A stretch of 64,000 nt of DNA from an uncultured Pseudodesulfovibrio sp. GTDB taxonomy: Bacteria > Desulfobacterota > Desulfovibrionia > Desulfovibrionales > Desulfovibrionaceae. The notes under the pieces were generated by a model. It saw only the letters and a list, made by a program, of their open reading frames with translations. It did no database searches and was not told the DNA's origin. The translations under genes and the position numbers were made by a program. Numbering within the stretch: the stretch's first letter is position 1; each line of letters starts with the position of its first letter. Location of the stretch: assembly GCF_963677845.1 (NCBI RefSeq), contig NZ_OY782498.1, positions 1,367,518-1,431,517 on the forward strand, written 5' to 3'. Below are positions 46,118 to 55,298 of the stretch, in pieces.

Positions 46118-48415
46118 TTACTTGAGTTTCACTTCGGTCATACCGTCCCCGCCCCGATCTTCGGGTGCCAAGGAAAATTTTTCTACCGCAGGATAATATT
46201 TTAAAAATTCATGAACTTCGCGACGTAACGCCCCTGTTCCACGGCCATGCACTATCTCAAGTTTTCCAGCACCTTTAAGCAGGGCTCCGTCAATAGCTCG
46301 CTCCAATTCGCTGATGGCCACGTCTGATCGGTTGCCTCGAAGATCAACTTCAACAACAAGATCACTTGGCGCCGGGGCAGTCTTTTGGAGCCCTTTTGAG
46401 GCAGCTTTCTGTGTCTTGCCCACAGGCCCAAGGTGTTCCGCCTTGACCCACATTGCAACGCCGTTAATATCGACCTTAGCCTGTTTTTTCTTTGCGTTAA
46501 TTTCAAGCACGGTGCCAGACTTGTTCCAAGCCAGATACGATACTTTTTTGCCCGGGACAATATCTGCGAAGGTAAAGGCAGGCTCTTTTTTTTGCTCTGT
46601 GCCTATTTCTTCAACCTGCATACGGACTTGCGCGAGTTTTTTTCGTGTCTCTTTTCGACCTATTTTTTCAGCTTGCCACTGCTTGACCACATTTTGGGCA
46701 CTATTTTGAATGTCGTTGAGTAGCTTGGTGCGTTTCTTTTCAAAATTCGCTTCCAGTTTGACACGTTTTTGCTCAATTTTGCCCCGTTCTCTTTCAATGG
46801 CATCCAGTTCATCTTCCTTTTTGACTGCCATGGCATTAAGACGATCCAGCACTGATGTGGTGTCAGAACCGTCCAAAAGAAGGTATTGCTGTGCACGTGA
46901 CAAAATTTCAGAGGGCAAGCCGTGTTCCTTGGCTACATCCAAAGCGATAGAAGCCCCGACCTGATCATAGGCCAATTTGAACAAAGGTTTTTTTGTGCCC
47001 GGATCAAACAGTACGCTTGCAGCACGAACAGATTCATTGGCCATGGCGTAGGCTTTTAAGGCCGGAAAATGAGTGGCTGTAAAGGTCGTAGTTTGCCGTT
47101 CGACCAAAGAATCAATGACAGCCTGAGCCAAAGCCGCTCCCTGAGTCGGGTCGGTTCCAGCGCCAAATTCGTCAAGGATAAAAAGTGATTGGCTTCCCAC
47201 CTGATCCCATACACGTTTCAAATATTGAATCTGTGCGGTAAAAGTGGACACATTCTCTTCAAGGCTCTGCTCATCTCCCATAATAACAAAAACTTCAGAC
47301 CAAAATGGCAACCGACTGCCTTCTGCAACAGGAACCGGCAACCCGGCAAAGGCCATTAATCCTATAAGGCCAACGGTCTTCAAACAAACGGTTTTACCAC
47401 CTGCATTACCGCCGCTGACGATCATTGCCTTTTGCCCTTCCAGCAATTCGATGCTGAGAGGTTGCACGGAATCATCTGTCAAAGCCAAAAGCGGATGTCG
47501 AGCCTTGATAAGATTTGGGGTACCGTTCTCCACGACTTGTATCGTGCGTCCATTATATGATTGGGCAAGCTCAACCTTGGCCATGAGAACATCGAGAGAA
47601 ACAAGCCCCTGATAAGACTCATAGACTTCTTGAAATTCACTACGAATAAGTTCGGTCAGATACAGGAGAACCTTGTATTCCTCTTCCCGTTCTTCCCGCT
47701 TCAATTCCTGGAGCCTGTTATTGGTCTCCACAAGAAACATTGGTTCAAAGTAGCAAGTTTCACCGGTCTGAGAATAATCGTGAATGATGCCTTTGGTCTT
47801 GTTCTTGTAGTTCGCTTTGATGGGCAGAACATATCGATCTGAGGAGACCGTCATGAATTCGTCCTGCATGGCCGAACTCATGTTCTCCTGAATGATAAAA
47901 TCTTTAACTCGTTTGGTGCACCGTTGGTGGATAGAACGTATTTCCTGCCGAACTGCCAACAGATCAGGCGAACTTTCATCCTTGATCTGCCCTTCCACAT
48001 CAAGGCAACGCCCTATACCGGAAACGGTTTTTTGGGGCCACGAATACACGAACAGAGTTTCGGTAAGTGTGTCCCACTCCCTTTCCTTAAACCGCTCAAG
48101 AGATTCTCGAGCGGTCTTAGCCATTTCCAATATTACCTTAAGAGCAAAAAGCGCGTCTTGATCGAGAACGGCTTTGTCACTTTCAAGGTGCGGGAATATG
48201 GCGTCCATTTCAGGGAATGGGCGAAGTTTAAAACCGGATTCTCCAACCCAGGCTGCGGCCTGTTCAAAGAGTATTCCGGCTGTGCAAACTTTTTTAAAGG
48301 TCGCAAGTGGGCGGATTTCCAAGCACGACGAAGCGCCGGGCTCGGAAACAGCAAAGCCGGACAGTGCCCCGAGAATTTTGGGGAACTCCAATACGTGGAA
48401 TGTTCTGGATTCCAT
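46118..48415 (-). CDS. mutS2: Endonuclease MutS2
   Basis: A 765-residue MutS2. Walker A is GGNAGGKT (near residue 345), followed by MGDEQSLEENVSTFTAQ and Walker B FILDEFGAGTDPTQG. A coiled coil comes next, and a C-terminal Smr nuclease domain carries VDLRGNRSDVA and HGRGTGALR. It lacks the mismatch domain of MutS. Roles in the family are suppressing recombination and rescuing collided ribosomes; the latter would fit its place next to ribosomal rpsU (inference). Confidence 0.94.
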   Translation of the reverse strand: MESRTFHVLEFPKILGALSGFAVSEPGASSCLEIRPLATFKKVCTAGILFEQAAAWVGESGFKLRPFPEMDAIFPHLESDKAVLDQDALFALKVILEMAKTARESLERFKEREWDTLTETLFVYSWPQKTVSGIGRCLDVEGQIKDESSPDLLAVRQEIRSIHQRCTKRVKDFIIQENMSSAMQDEFMTVSSDRYVLPIKANYKNKTKGIIHDYSQTGETCYFEPMFLVETNNRLQELKREEREEEYKVLLYLTELIRSEFQEVYESYQGLVSLDVLMAKVELAQSYNGRTIQVVENGTPNLIKARHPLLALTDDSVQPLSIELLEGQKAMIVSGGNAGGKTVCLKTVGLIGLMAFAGLPVPVAEGSRLPFWSEVFVIMGDEQSLEENVSTFTAQIQYLKRVWDQVGSQSLFILDEFGAGTDPTQGAALAQAVIDSLVERQTTTFTATHFPALKAYAMANESVRAASVLFDPGTKKPLFKLAYDQVGASIALDVAKEHGLPSEILSRAQQYLLLDGSDTTSVLDRLNAMAVKKEDELDAIERERGKIEQKRVKLEANFEKKRTKLLNDIQNSAQNVVKQWQAEKIGRKETRKKLAQVRMQVEEIGTEQKKEPAFTFADIVPGKKVSYLAWNKSGTVLEINAKKKQAKVDINGVAMWVKAEHLGPVGKTQKAASKGLQKTAPAPSDLVVEVDLRGNRSDVAISELERAIDGALLKGAGKLEIVHGRGTGALRREVHEFLKYYPAVEKFSLAPEDRGGDGMTEVKLK

Positions 48416-48438
48416 CTATGAGCCGTTTGGTTGGAAAG

Positions 48439-48885
48439 TTAGGAAAGCTTGGATTTGACCAATCCGCTGGCTTTTTTGCCGTCAACTTGCCCTTTGTGTG
48501 CGCCGAGAACGGCTTGCATCACCTTGCCCATGTCAGCCATAGAAGAAGCTCCGAGGTCAGCAATAGCCTTTTCGATAGCAGCTTCCAACTCTTCATCGGA
48601 CAAAGATTGAGGGAGATACGACTCAAGTGCTGTGAGTTCTTCGGCCTCAATTTTGGCCAAATCATCTCTGCCTGCCTTGGTGTATTGATCAAAGGAATCC
48701 TTGCGTTGCTTAACCTGCTTGGCAATGAGATCAAGAACGACATCGTCGGGAAGACCATCGGACCTTTCTTCGACCATGCGGTTTTTAATGGCCGTCTTGA
48801 GATGTCTCAAGACGGCCACTTTTACCGTCGATTTAGCCTTGTAGGCCTCGATGTAGTCTTTGTCTATTTTTTTTGACAGACTCAT
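48439..48885 (-). CDS. yqeY: GatB/YqeY domain-containing protein
   Basis: A 148-residue YqeY protein with DYIEAYKAKSTVKVAVLRHL at the start. The family end motif DMGKVMQAVLGAHKGQVDGK resembles the tRNA-binding tail of GatB. The exact role is unknown; tRNA binding is suspected. It starts 2 bases after rpsU. A perfect 14-bp palindrome lies in its early codons. Confidence 0.9.
   Translation of the reverse strand: MSLSKKIDKDYIEAYKAKSTVKVAVLRHLKTAIKNRMVEERSDGLPDDVVLDLIAKQVKQRKDSFDQYTKAGRDDLAKIEAEELTALESYLPQSLSDEELEAAIEKAIADLGASSMADMGKVMQAVLGAHKGQVDGKKASGLVKSKLS
48789..48818 (-). repeat. Perfect 14-bp palindrome inside yqeY
   Basis: TGGCCGTCTTGAGA and its reverse complement are separated by only 2 bases, about 67 bases into yqeY. 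The mRNA can form a strong hairpin. No T run follows, so it is not a standard terminator. Confidence 0.75.
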
Positions 48886-48887
48886 GG

Positions 48888-49088
48888 CTACATGTTGCGC
48901 ATCTTGCGCATTTTTTTAGCAAGCCTTTTCTTAGCGGCAGCTTTCTTTTTCTTCTTCTGCACGCTGGGCTTTTCGTAGTGCTGACGTTTTTTCAGCTCGG
49001 ACAAAATCCCGGCCTTCTCTACCTGCTTCTTGAAGCGACGCAGAGAGATGTCGAAATTGTCATTATCGTCAAAGTAAACACCCGGCAA
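48888..49088 (-). CDS. rpsU: 30S ribosomal protein S21
   Basis: A 66-residue basic protein beginning [20 protein letters not shown], with the expected ending rich in Lys and Arg. The start is TTG at 49088, behind a very strong GAGGAGGTGA site. It heads the macromolecular-synthesis operon (rpsU-yqeY-mutS2-dnaG-rpoD). A short GC hairpin (GCCCGC / GCGGGC) in the leader lies just before the ribosome site. Confidence 0.93.
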   Translation of the reverse strand: MPGVYFDDNDNFDISLRRFKKQVEKAGILSELKKRQHYEKPSVQKKKKKAAAKKRLAKKMRKMRNM

Positions 49089-49218
49089 AGTAAATCACCT
49101 CCTCGGTGAACAGCCCGCGCCTTTGGCGGGCAAGCGAAATAAGAGATACTACATATACGTATCAAAATTGGATTGCAACAGATAAATATAAAAATATCCC
49201 ACAGGCTCCACAAAGACA

Positions 49219-49250
49219 AAGGCCTGTCGATTTATTCGACAGGCCTTGTT
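49219..49250 (-). terminator. Terminator of the HU/small membrane protein transcript
   Basis: AAGGCCTGTCGA / TCGACAGGCCTT with an AT loop lies about 20 bases past the stop of the 57-aa gene on the minus strand. Confidence 0.8.
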
Positions 49251-49268
49251 TGTCATGTAAAATTAATT

Positions 49269-49442
49269 CTAGTGTTCAGCGTTTTTTGCGTCACGCAAGG
49301 ATTGCAAAACGGTGACTGCCAGTGCAACACCGAGAACGCCAAGAACAACATAGAGGACACCAAAAAAAACAAAATGGTCTGGCATCCACCAGGGAAGGTC
49401 CTGGAAAAGAGGGCTATGAACGGTTTCACCATGTATCATCAT
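49269..49442 (-). CDS. Small membrane protein downstream of HU, 57 aa
   Basis: ATG 49442 follows GGAGAC about 6 bases upstream; stop TAG is at 49269-49271. The product has a short polar start and a tryptophan-proline turn (DLPWWMPDHF). One hydrophobic helix (about residues 24-46) follows, then a charged end, RDAKNAEH. It lies 15 bases after HU and is followed by a terminator, so the two share a transcript. Its ordered hydrophobic pattern and signals support a real gene; function is unknown. Confidence 0.72.
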   Translation of the reverse strand: MMIHGETVHSPLFQDLPWWMPDHFVFFGVLYVVLGVLGVALAVTVLQSLRDAKNAEH

Positions 49443-49457
49443 AGGATTGTCTCCAAA

Positions 49458-49730
49458 TTATTTAACGGCGTCCTTGAGGATCTTGCCGGGACGGAATTTG
49501 ACGACCTTGGTGGCCGGGATCTTGATTTCGGCGCCAGTGCGGGGATTACGGCCAACACGAGCTTTACGTTCTTCAACAACGAAGGTGCCAAAACCAGTCA
49601 GGGTCAGCTTGCCATCTTTGACCAGAGTACCTTCGACGGTATCCAGAAAAGCATTCAGAGCACGCTCTGCATTTGCTTTAGTCAGGTTGGCTTTCTCCGC
49701 AATTTTGACAACCAATTCAGCCTTTGTCAT
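49458..49730 (-). CDS. HU family DNA-binding protein
   Basis: A 90-residue HU: TKAELVVKIAEKANLTKANAE opens the dimer helices, LTLTGFGTFVVEERKAR leads to the arm, and GRNPRTGAEIKIPA holds the DNA-intercalating proline. It is a nucleoid protein that bends and compacts DNA. A strong GAGGAGG site precedes the start. A second HU/IHF-type gene lies at 62569. Confidence 0.94.
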   Translation of the reverse strand: MTKAELVVKIAEKANLTKANAERALNAFLDTVEGTLVKDGKLTLTGFGTFVVEERKARVGRNPRTGAEIKIPATKVVKFRPGKILKDAVK

Positions 49731-50005
49731 CAGTCCTTCCTCCTCAATGAAATAATTCCTTTACGTATCTGGGTAAAAGTACGGGCAGTGATGAAACTGC
49801 GTTCGCACCTTGTTTCCTTCAACAACTCACCCCATCGCCTTTAAATGAACTTTTGGCCTGTGTCCAGTCCGGTGGTTCAAATATTGCGAAAAAACCTATG
49901 CCCTACCAAGGTTTCGGGTATTTTTAAACTCAGTGAATTTAATCAGAAACAGTATTTTTCCTCTCAAGTCAATAGAGAACGGCCTTTTTGTTGTGAAAAA
50001 ATGAA

Positions 50006-50788
50006 CTAAAGTCGTTTTGACAGGCTGGAAAACTGTTTTGGAGTTAAGTTTTCCGGACGAACCTTTGGACTTACCCCTTCTGATTCAAACCACTCTTCAA
50101 TTGAATCATTCCATCGTTTTTTCAATATGGTTGAAATCTGCTTTCTTCGTTGTTGAAAGAGAAGTTTGATCAATTCAGACAATTTTTTCGGATCAGAGGG
50201 CCATTTCTCAATAGGGAGCGGATCAAATCGAACGACAGCCGAATCAATTTTAGGTTGAGGTCTAAAGACGGTGGGCGGGACTTTAAACAAATACGTCGTT
50301 GTGCAAAAATTCTGCACCCACGCCGTCAGGCCGCCGAAGGCCTTGGTCCCCGGTTGTGCCGTCAATCGATTTGCAACTTCGTGCTGAACCATAAAGACAG
50401 CCTTTTGCAGGGTATTTACCTTGCTGACAATGTCCCAAATCAATTTTGAACCCACATTGTATGGCAAATTGCCAATGATTTTACATGGGCCTTTATTCAG
50501 TGATTCCCAAGGAAACTTAAGCGCATCCGTTTTGATGACTTCCAGGTTTGCCCATCTTTCATCAAGACGTTGAGCCAATTCATCGTCCATTTCCAGAGCA
50601 ACAATTTTGTGCGCATCAGTTTCCATAAGGAATTCTGTCAAAGCGCCCCGCCCTGGTCCAATTTCTATAATATAGTCGTTTTCTGTCGGAACAATGGCAT
50701 CTACAATTTTTCGGCAGATATTTTGATCTTTAAGAAAATTTTGGCCCAAGCTTTTCTTGGCCCTGTGCTTTGGTCGTTCGTCAGACAT
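50006..50788 (-). CDS. rsmA: 16S rRNA dimethyladenosine transferase
   Basis: A 260-residue RsmA/KsgA that dimethylates A1518 and A1519. It has KKSLGQNFLKDQNICRKI, the SAM motif IIEIGPGRGALTEFL and the catalytic NLPYNVGS. The ATG at 50788 is preferred (GGAGA upstream); an upstream in-frame start at 50851 adds residues outside the family. It is divergent from apt. Confidence 0.94.
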   Translation of the reverse strand: MSDERPKHRAKKSLGQNFLKDQNICRKIVDAIVPTENDYIIEIGPGRGALTEFLMETDAHKIVALEMDDELAQRLDERWANLEVIKTDALKFPWESLNKGPCKIIGNLPYNVGSKLIWDIVSKVNTLQKAVFMVQHEVANRLTAQPGTKAFGGLTAWVQNFCTTTYLFKVPPTVFRPQPKIDSAVVRFDPLPIEKWPSDPKKLSELIKLLFQQRRKQISTILKKRWNDSIEEWFESEGVSPKVRPENLTPKQFSSLSKRL

Positions 50789-50841
50789 ATCTTTTCTCCG
50801 TGTGCCATGGATAGCTGAACACCATTTATCTGGCAACATCA

Positions 50842-50871
50842 TTGACACCATATAAATTCAAAACGTATGAG
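50842..50871 (+). promoter_or_regulatory. Candidate promoter of apt-mtnP-mtaD
   Basis: A perfect TTGACA and a TATGAG box lie 18 bases apart, about 30 bases before the apt start. Confidence 0.5.
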
Positions 50872-50901
50872 TCTTCGTTATCTATTTTTTAGGAGGATTT
50901 T

Positions 50902-51420
50902 ATGAATTTACGCCACTATGTGAGAGACATTCCCGATTATCCCAAAAAAGGTATCACCTTTTACGATATAACTCCGATTCTCAGCAGTCCCGAAGCATTT
51001 AAATATGTCATGGACCAGCTTTATGAAAAGTATAAGGATTGTGGGGCTGAAAAGATCGTGGCAGCCGATGCTCGTGGTTTTATTTTTGGCGCACCCTTGG
51101 CTTTGAGAATGGGGATTCCATTTATTCCTGTCCGTAAGCCCGGCAAGCTTCCTTTCAAAAACCGTTGCGTCACCTATGACCTTGAATACGGTTCTGACAC
51201 TTTGTGCATGCACGTTGATGCCGTTGATCAAGGCGACAAAATTCTGATGATTGATGACTTGCTGGCCACAGGTGGTACTGCAGAAGGCATGGTACAGCTC
51301 GTCAAAGAGGCAGGCGGAGAAATTGTCGGCTGTGGTTTTGTCATTCAACTCAGCTTCCTTGATGGCGACAAGGTCATGAAGGCTGCTGGTGTTAATCACG
51401 ATTTTCTTATTGAAGTATAG
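50902..51420 (+). CDS. apt: Adenine phosphoribosyltransferase
   Basis: A 172-residue PRTase. It starts YVRDIPDYPKKGITFYDITPIL and has the PRPP loop ILMIDDLLATGGTA and EARGF-type ADARGFIFG. It converts adenine to AMP. It opens a salvage cluster with mtnP, which releases adenine from methylthioadenosine, so substrate and product link directly. Confidence 0.95.
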   Translation: MNLRHYVRDIPDYPKKGITFYDITPILSSPEAFKYVMDQLYEKYKDCGAEKIVAADARGFIFGAPLALRMGIPFIPVRKPGKLPFKNRCVTYDLEYGSDTLCMHVDAVDQGDKILMIDDLLATGGTAEGMVQLVKEAGGEIVGCGFVIQLSFLDGDKVMKAAGVNHDFLIEV

Positions 51421-51434
51421 TATAAGGACACGTC

Positions 51435-52184
51435 ATGACCAAAATAGGCATCATCGGCGGGAGCGGACTGGATAATTCGGACCTCATGCAAGATGCACAC
51501 GATGTTGAAGTAGAGACCTCCTATGGCTCCCCTTCTGCTCCGCTTAAGGTAGGAACAATTGCAGGGAAAGAAGTTGTTCTGCTTGCACGACATGGTCGGG
51601 AACACACAATTCCACCTACTTTCGTAAACTATCGTGCTAACATTCAGGCGCTGAAGAACGCTGGCTGCTCGTTAATTCTTGCGACAACCGCCTGTGGCTC
51701 TTTGCGTGCTGAAATTGACCGTGGACACCTTGTTATTCTTGATCAATTTATTGATTTTACTCGCCGCAGACCGGTCTCTTTTTATGAAGAATTTGAACCG
51801 CATGGAGCTGTTCATACCGGTATGGCTGACCCCTTTGATAAAACTTTGCGTGGTGTATTCAACCAGGCATGCGACTCTCTTGATCTCACACACCACAAGA
51901 CAGGTACTGTCATTACCATTGAAGGTTCTCGATTTTCCACTCGGGCGGAATCCAACATGTTTCGCATGTGGGGTGCCGATGTAATCAACATGTCTGTCGC
52001 ACCCGAATGCATACTCGCCAATGAGGCCGGTGTTCCTTATGCCGCAGTAGCCATGTCCACTGATTACGACTGCTGGAAGACCAATGAAGCCCCTGTGACT
52101 TGGGAAGAAATTCTTGAAGTTTTTCAGGGAAATGTGGAAAAAGTTACTTCTTTGCTTGTCGAAGTTATTAAAAATATAGATTGA
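51435..52184 (+). CDS. mtnP: S-methyl-5'-thioadenosine phosphorylase
   Basis: A 249-residue class II nucleoside phosphorylase: IGIIGGSGLDNSD, ARHGREHTIPP, YRANIQALK and EGSRFSTRAESNMFR. It splits methylthioadenosine to adenine and methylthioribose-1-phosphate. Inosine-type substrates cannot be excluded. mtaD begins 5 bases after the stop. Confidence 0.92.
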   Translation: MTKIGIIGGSGLDNSDLMQDAHDVEVETSYGSPSAPLKVGTIAGKEVVLLARHGREHTIPPTFVNYRANIQALKNAGCSLILATTACGSLRAEIDRGHLVILDQFIDFTRRRPVSFYEEFEPHGAVHTGMADPFDKTLRGVFNQACDSLDLTHHKTGTVITIEGSRFSTRAESNMFRMWGADVINMSVAPECILANEAGVPYAAVAMSTDYDCWKTNEAPVTWEEILEVFQGNVEKVTSLLVEVIKNID

Positions 52185-52189
52185 TTTTA

Positions 52190-53539
52190 ATGAATACGAA
52201 TCAAACCACTGTATCCGTTCCAACCAAATGTGATCTGCTTGTTCGAACAGATGTAGTTGTTACACAGGATGCGGACCGTCGGGTTATTACTGGTGCCGGC
52301 GTGGCTATCACCGATGGCCTTGTCGTAGAAGTCGCTGAATATAATGAACTTGAAGCCAAATTCCAACCGACTCAACGATTGGATATGTCTGGCAAAATGC
52401 TTATGCCTGGACTTGTCAACGGACATACTCATTTACCCATGACGCTTTTTCGCGGTTATGCCGACGATCTACCACTCATGGAATGGCTTGAAGATCATAT
52501 CTGGCCCGTGGAATTCCAATTAACCGATAAAATTCTCACCATCGGAGCAGACATTGGTTGTTGTGAGCTAATCAAGACTGGCTGCACCGCTTTCCTTAAT
52601 GGCTATTTTCACGAGTATGTCACTGGTGACGCAGCCAATGCAGCCGGTTTGCGAGCGGTTTTAGGCGAAGGTTTCTTTCATTTCCCTTCACCACATTTTC
52701 CCACGGCCAATGATTGCTGGGATACAATACGCACCTTGAATGCCCGCTATGATAAAAATTCCCGCATACGAACGGCAGTCACCCCACATGCCGCGTTCAC
52801 CGTTAACCCAGATGAATTACAGGCCAGTTTTGAACTGGCGATTGACCTGGACATTCCGTGGCAGGTGCATCTGGCTGAATCTTCTGTAGAAACATCTGTC
52901 TGTCTGGAGAAGCATGGTAAGCGCCCTGTGGAACTCCTCCGCTCTCTTGGCTTGTTGACATCAAGAACCACCCTTCATCATTGTGTTGATGTAACGGATG
53001 ATGAGATCGCACTTCTTGCTGATAATGATGTGAATGTCGTTCATAATCCGGCTTCCAATCTCAAATTGTGTTCAGGCCTTTCGCCGGTACAAAAGATGGT
53101 GGATGCAGGAGTGACGGTTGGCTTGGGAACTGATGGGGCTTCAAGTAATAATCAATTGAATATGTTTCGTGATATGGCTTTGGCGGCTTTGATAGGCAAA
53201 GTCCGTCATGAGGATGCTTCGGCAGTAAACGCACAAACCGCTCTTGATATGGCGACTATCAATTCAGCCCGCTGTCTCGGTTGGCCTGAACTTGGACGTA
53301 TCGAAGAGGGGTGCCCGGCGGACATGATTGCACTTGATCTAGGCAGTCCAAATCTTATGCCAATGTTCTCGCCTGTCTCTCATGCCGTATATGCGGCAAC
53401 AGGCATGGAAGTGTGCATGACCATGGTCGCGGGAGAAATTCTCTATCTTTATGGAGATTTCAGAACTATCGACGTGCAAGCCTTGCGAGACAACGCTTTT
53501 AGTGCGGTTGAGTGGGTTCGATCCAAGGCGAAAAAATAA
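52190..53539 (+). CDS. mtaD: 5-methylthioadenosine/S-adenosylhomocysteine deaminase-type amidohydrolase
   Basis: A 449-residue amidohydrolase. The metal ligands are in NGHTHLPMTLFRG, VHLAESSVE, HHCVDVTDDE and GTDGASSNN, the last being the deaminase signature. It probably removes the amino group of MTA or SAH. Alongside a phosphorylase that also uses MTA, it gives the cell two routes for the same compound. ATG 52190 is taken; a TTG 9 bases upstream overlaps mtnP. Confidence 0.9.
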   Translation: MNTNQTTVSVPTKCDLLVRTDVVVTQDADRRVITGAGVAITDGLVVEVAEYNELEAKFQPTQRLDMSGKMLMPGLVNGHTHLPMTLFRGYADDLPLMEWLEDHIWPVEFQLTDKILTIGADIGCCELIKTGCTAFLNGYFHEYVTGDAANAAGLRAVLGEGFFHFPSPHFPTANDCWDTIRTLNARYDKNSRIRTAVTPHAAFTVNPDELQASFELAIDLDIPWQVHLAESSVETSVCLEKHGKRPVELLRSLGLLTSRTTLHHCVDVTDDEIALLADNDVNVVHNPASNLKLCSGLSPVQKMVDAGVTVGLGTDGASSNNQLNMFRDMALAALIGKVRHEDASAVNAQTALDMATINSARCLGWPELGRIEEGCPADMIALDLGSPNLMPMFSPVSHAVYAATGMEVCMTMVAGEILYLYGDFRTIDVQALRDNAFSAVEWVRSKAKK

Positions 53540-53558
53540 AAAAAATGTCGTAAAAAAC

Positions 53559-53588
53559 TTGACAACACCCACTCCGGGTGCATATCGA
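53559..53588 (+). promoter_or_regulatory. Promoter with internal palindrome upstream of the PxxKW gene
   Basis: TTGACA (53559) and TATCGA (53583) are 18 bases apart. Between them, CACCC-ACTCC-GGGTG forms an inverted repeat that could be an operator. Confidence 0.5.
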
Positions 53589-53668
53589 ATTCTGCTCTTG
53601 CATTAATATGAAATTTTTATGCCGCTGGCATCCCGTGAGCCGCATTATTTTTAGGAGGAAGGCACCAA

Positions 53669-53956
53669 ATGGCCAAAAAGAAAGTTACCGTTTCCTTGGA
53701 AGGCGCTGTCATGACCGATGAAGGTCTGAGCTACAAGGGCGTTATTATGGAACCCATTGATGAGAAATGTGAAGGTTGCGAACGTATTGTCACATTTGAA
53801 GACAAGAAATACTGCCCGACTTACGCACAGCCCACGACCAAGTGGAGCAAAGGCGTCTGCAATTTCGCCACTCATGCCCGTGCAGAAGTTGATAAGGCCG
53901 GCAAGGTCAAGGTCAACCCGCTGAAGGCTTCCAAGCGCGCTGCTCGCGGCCGCTAG
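53669..53956 (+). CDS. PxxKW family cysteine-rich protein
   Basis: A 95-residue basic protein with four Cys (CEGCE, YCPTY, VCNF) and the family-naming motif PTTKW at residues about 55-59. The C-terminus is Lys/Arg-rich (LKASKRAARGR), which would suit nucleic-acid binding. Members are known mostly from delta-proteobacterial sulfate reducers, without a defined function. A strong AGGAGG site, its own promoter and a terminator suggest high independent expression. Confidence 0.85.
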   Translation: MAKKKVTVSLEGAVMTDEGLSYKGVIMEPIDEKCEGCERIVTFEDKKYCPTYAQPTTKWSKGVCNFATHARAEVDKAGKVKVNPLKASKRAARGR

Positions 53957-53968
53957 GCTAAAGTTCTT

Positions 53969-54003
53969 AAAAAAAGGCGGGGCAAGTCCCCGCCTTTTTT
54001 TTG
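53969..54003 (+). terminator. Terminator of the PxxKW gene
   Basis: AAGGCGGGG / CCCCGCCTT with a CAAGT-type loop is followed by a long T run. Confidence 0.92.
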
Positions 54004-54057
54004 TTTGTATGAATCGTATTTTGGACTATTTTATTGAAAATAAACCGGAGGCACCAC

Positions 54058-55281
54058 ATGGACGCTCTCTTTTCCGAACTGGACAAACAGTCTGAAGCCG
54101 TTGTCGAACTGCAAACTAAGCTTACTGCTATTCCTGCCCTTGGGCCCATGAATGGTGGTGACGGTGAAAAAGACAAAGCTGATTTTCTGATTGCTCACCT
54201 CAAGTCCATGGGTATCGAAGATATCCGCGAGTATAATGCCCCAGCCAAGGACGTTTCCTGCGGTTACCGCCCGAACGTTGCGGCCATCATTCCTGGCAAA
54301 AACACGGAAAAGACCTTGTGGGTCATCTCTCATATCGACATTGTTCCTCCGGGCGACTTGTCTTTGTGGGACACTGATCCTTACACGTTGGTACGCGATG
54401 GTGATAAAATCATCGGACGAGGCGTTGAGGACAATCAACAGGGTATCGTTTCTTCGCTGCTGACGGCACAGGCTCTGCTCGATTTGAAAGTTACCCCGGA
54501 AGTCAACTACGGCATGATTTTCGTTGCTGACGAAGAGACCGGCAGCGGCTTCGGTTTGGAGTATTTGGTTAATGAACATGAAGATATGTTCGCCAAAGAC
54601 GATCTTTTCCTGGTTCCCGATTTCGGTGAACCTACTTCCGAAATGGTTGAAGTCGCTGAAAAGTCCATGTTTTGGCTCAAAGTTACTGTTGAGGGCAAAC
54701 AATGCCACGCATCAACCCCATATCAGGGTGTGAACTCTTTGGTTGCCGCTTCCGATTTCATTCTTCGTATTAAAGAGCTTGAAAGCATTTATGATGCCGA
54801 GAACCCCATTTACGATCCACCCCGCTCCACATTTCAGCCAACTATGAAAGAAGCAAACGTGGCCAACATCAATACTTTGCCTGGCCGTGATGTTTTTTAT
54901 ATCGATAGCCGTGTCATGCCTGAATATGATGTTGAAGAAATCCTGAAGACCATCCGTGGTTTTGGTTCTGAAGTGGAAAAAACGCATGGCGTGACCATTT
55001 CCTATGAGACCGTACAGGCCGAACAGGCGGCTCCCTCCACACCGGTCGATAGCGAAATAGCTGTCAAGGCGATCAAATCCATCAAAAAGATTTACAACAA
55101 CAATCCTCGTACTGTTGGCGTTGGTGGTGGCACTGTTGCTGCTTTCCTGCGCCGTAAAGAGTATCAGGCTGTTGTCTGGGCTACTTTGAATCATTGCGCT
55201 CACCAGCCCAATGAATGGGCCTCCATCAAGAACACCATCAATGATGCCAAAGTCATTGGTGATCTTCTGCTGACCAAATAA
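54058..55281 (+). CDS. M20 family metallohydrolase
   Basis: A 407-residue zinc peptidase/deacylase. The metal ligands are in [21 protein letters not shown] and ADEETGSG. The dimerisation domain begins near [16 protein letters not shown]. Substrates of the family include succinyl-diaminopimelate, dipeptides and acyl amino acids; I cannot choose among them. ATG 54058 has GGAGG 8 bases in front; an in-frame ATG at 54034 has none. mnmG follows after 17 bases. Confidence 0.85.
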   Translation: MDALFSELDKQSEAVVELQTKLTAIPALGPMNGGDGEKDKADFLIAHLKSMGIEDIREYNAPAKDVSCGYRPNVAAIIPGKNTEKTLWVISHIDIVPPGDLSLWDTDPYTLVRDGDKIIGRGVEDNQQGIVSSLLTAQALLDLKVTPEVNYGMIFVADEETGSGFGLEYLVNEHEDMFAKDDLFLVPDFGEPTSEMVEVAEKSMFWLKVTVEGKQCHASTPYQGVNSLVAASDFILRIKELESIYDAENPIYDPPRSTFQPTMKEANVANINTLPGRDVFYIDSRVMPEYDVEEILKTIRGFGSEVEKTHGVTISYETVQAEQAAPSTPVDSEIAVKAIKSIKKIYNNNPRTVGVGGGTVAAFLRRKEYQAVVWATLNHCAHQPNEWASIKNTINDAKVIGDLLLTK

Positions 55282-55298
55282 ACGGATGCGAAAGGCAA

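Noticed and set aside
49146-49164. GATAC...GTATC inverted repeat upstream of rpsU
   Set aside because: Five-base arms in AT-rich DNA are expected by chance; no aligned promoter boxes were convincing.
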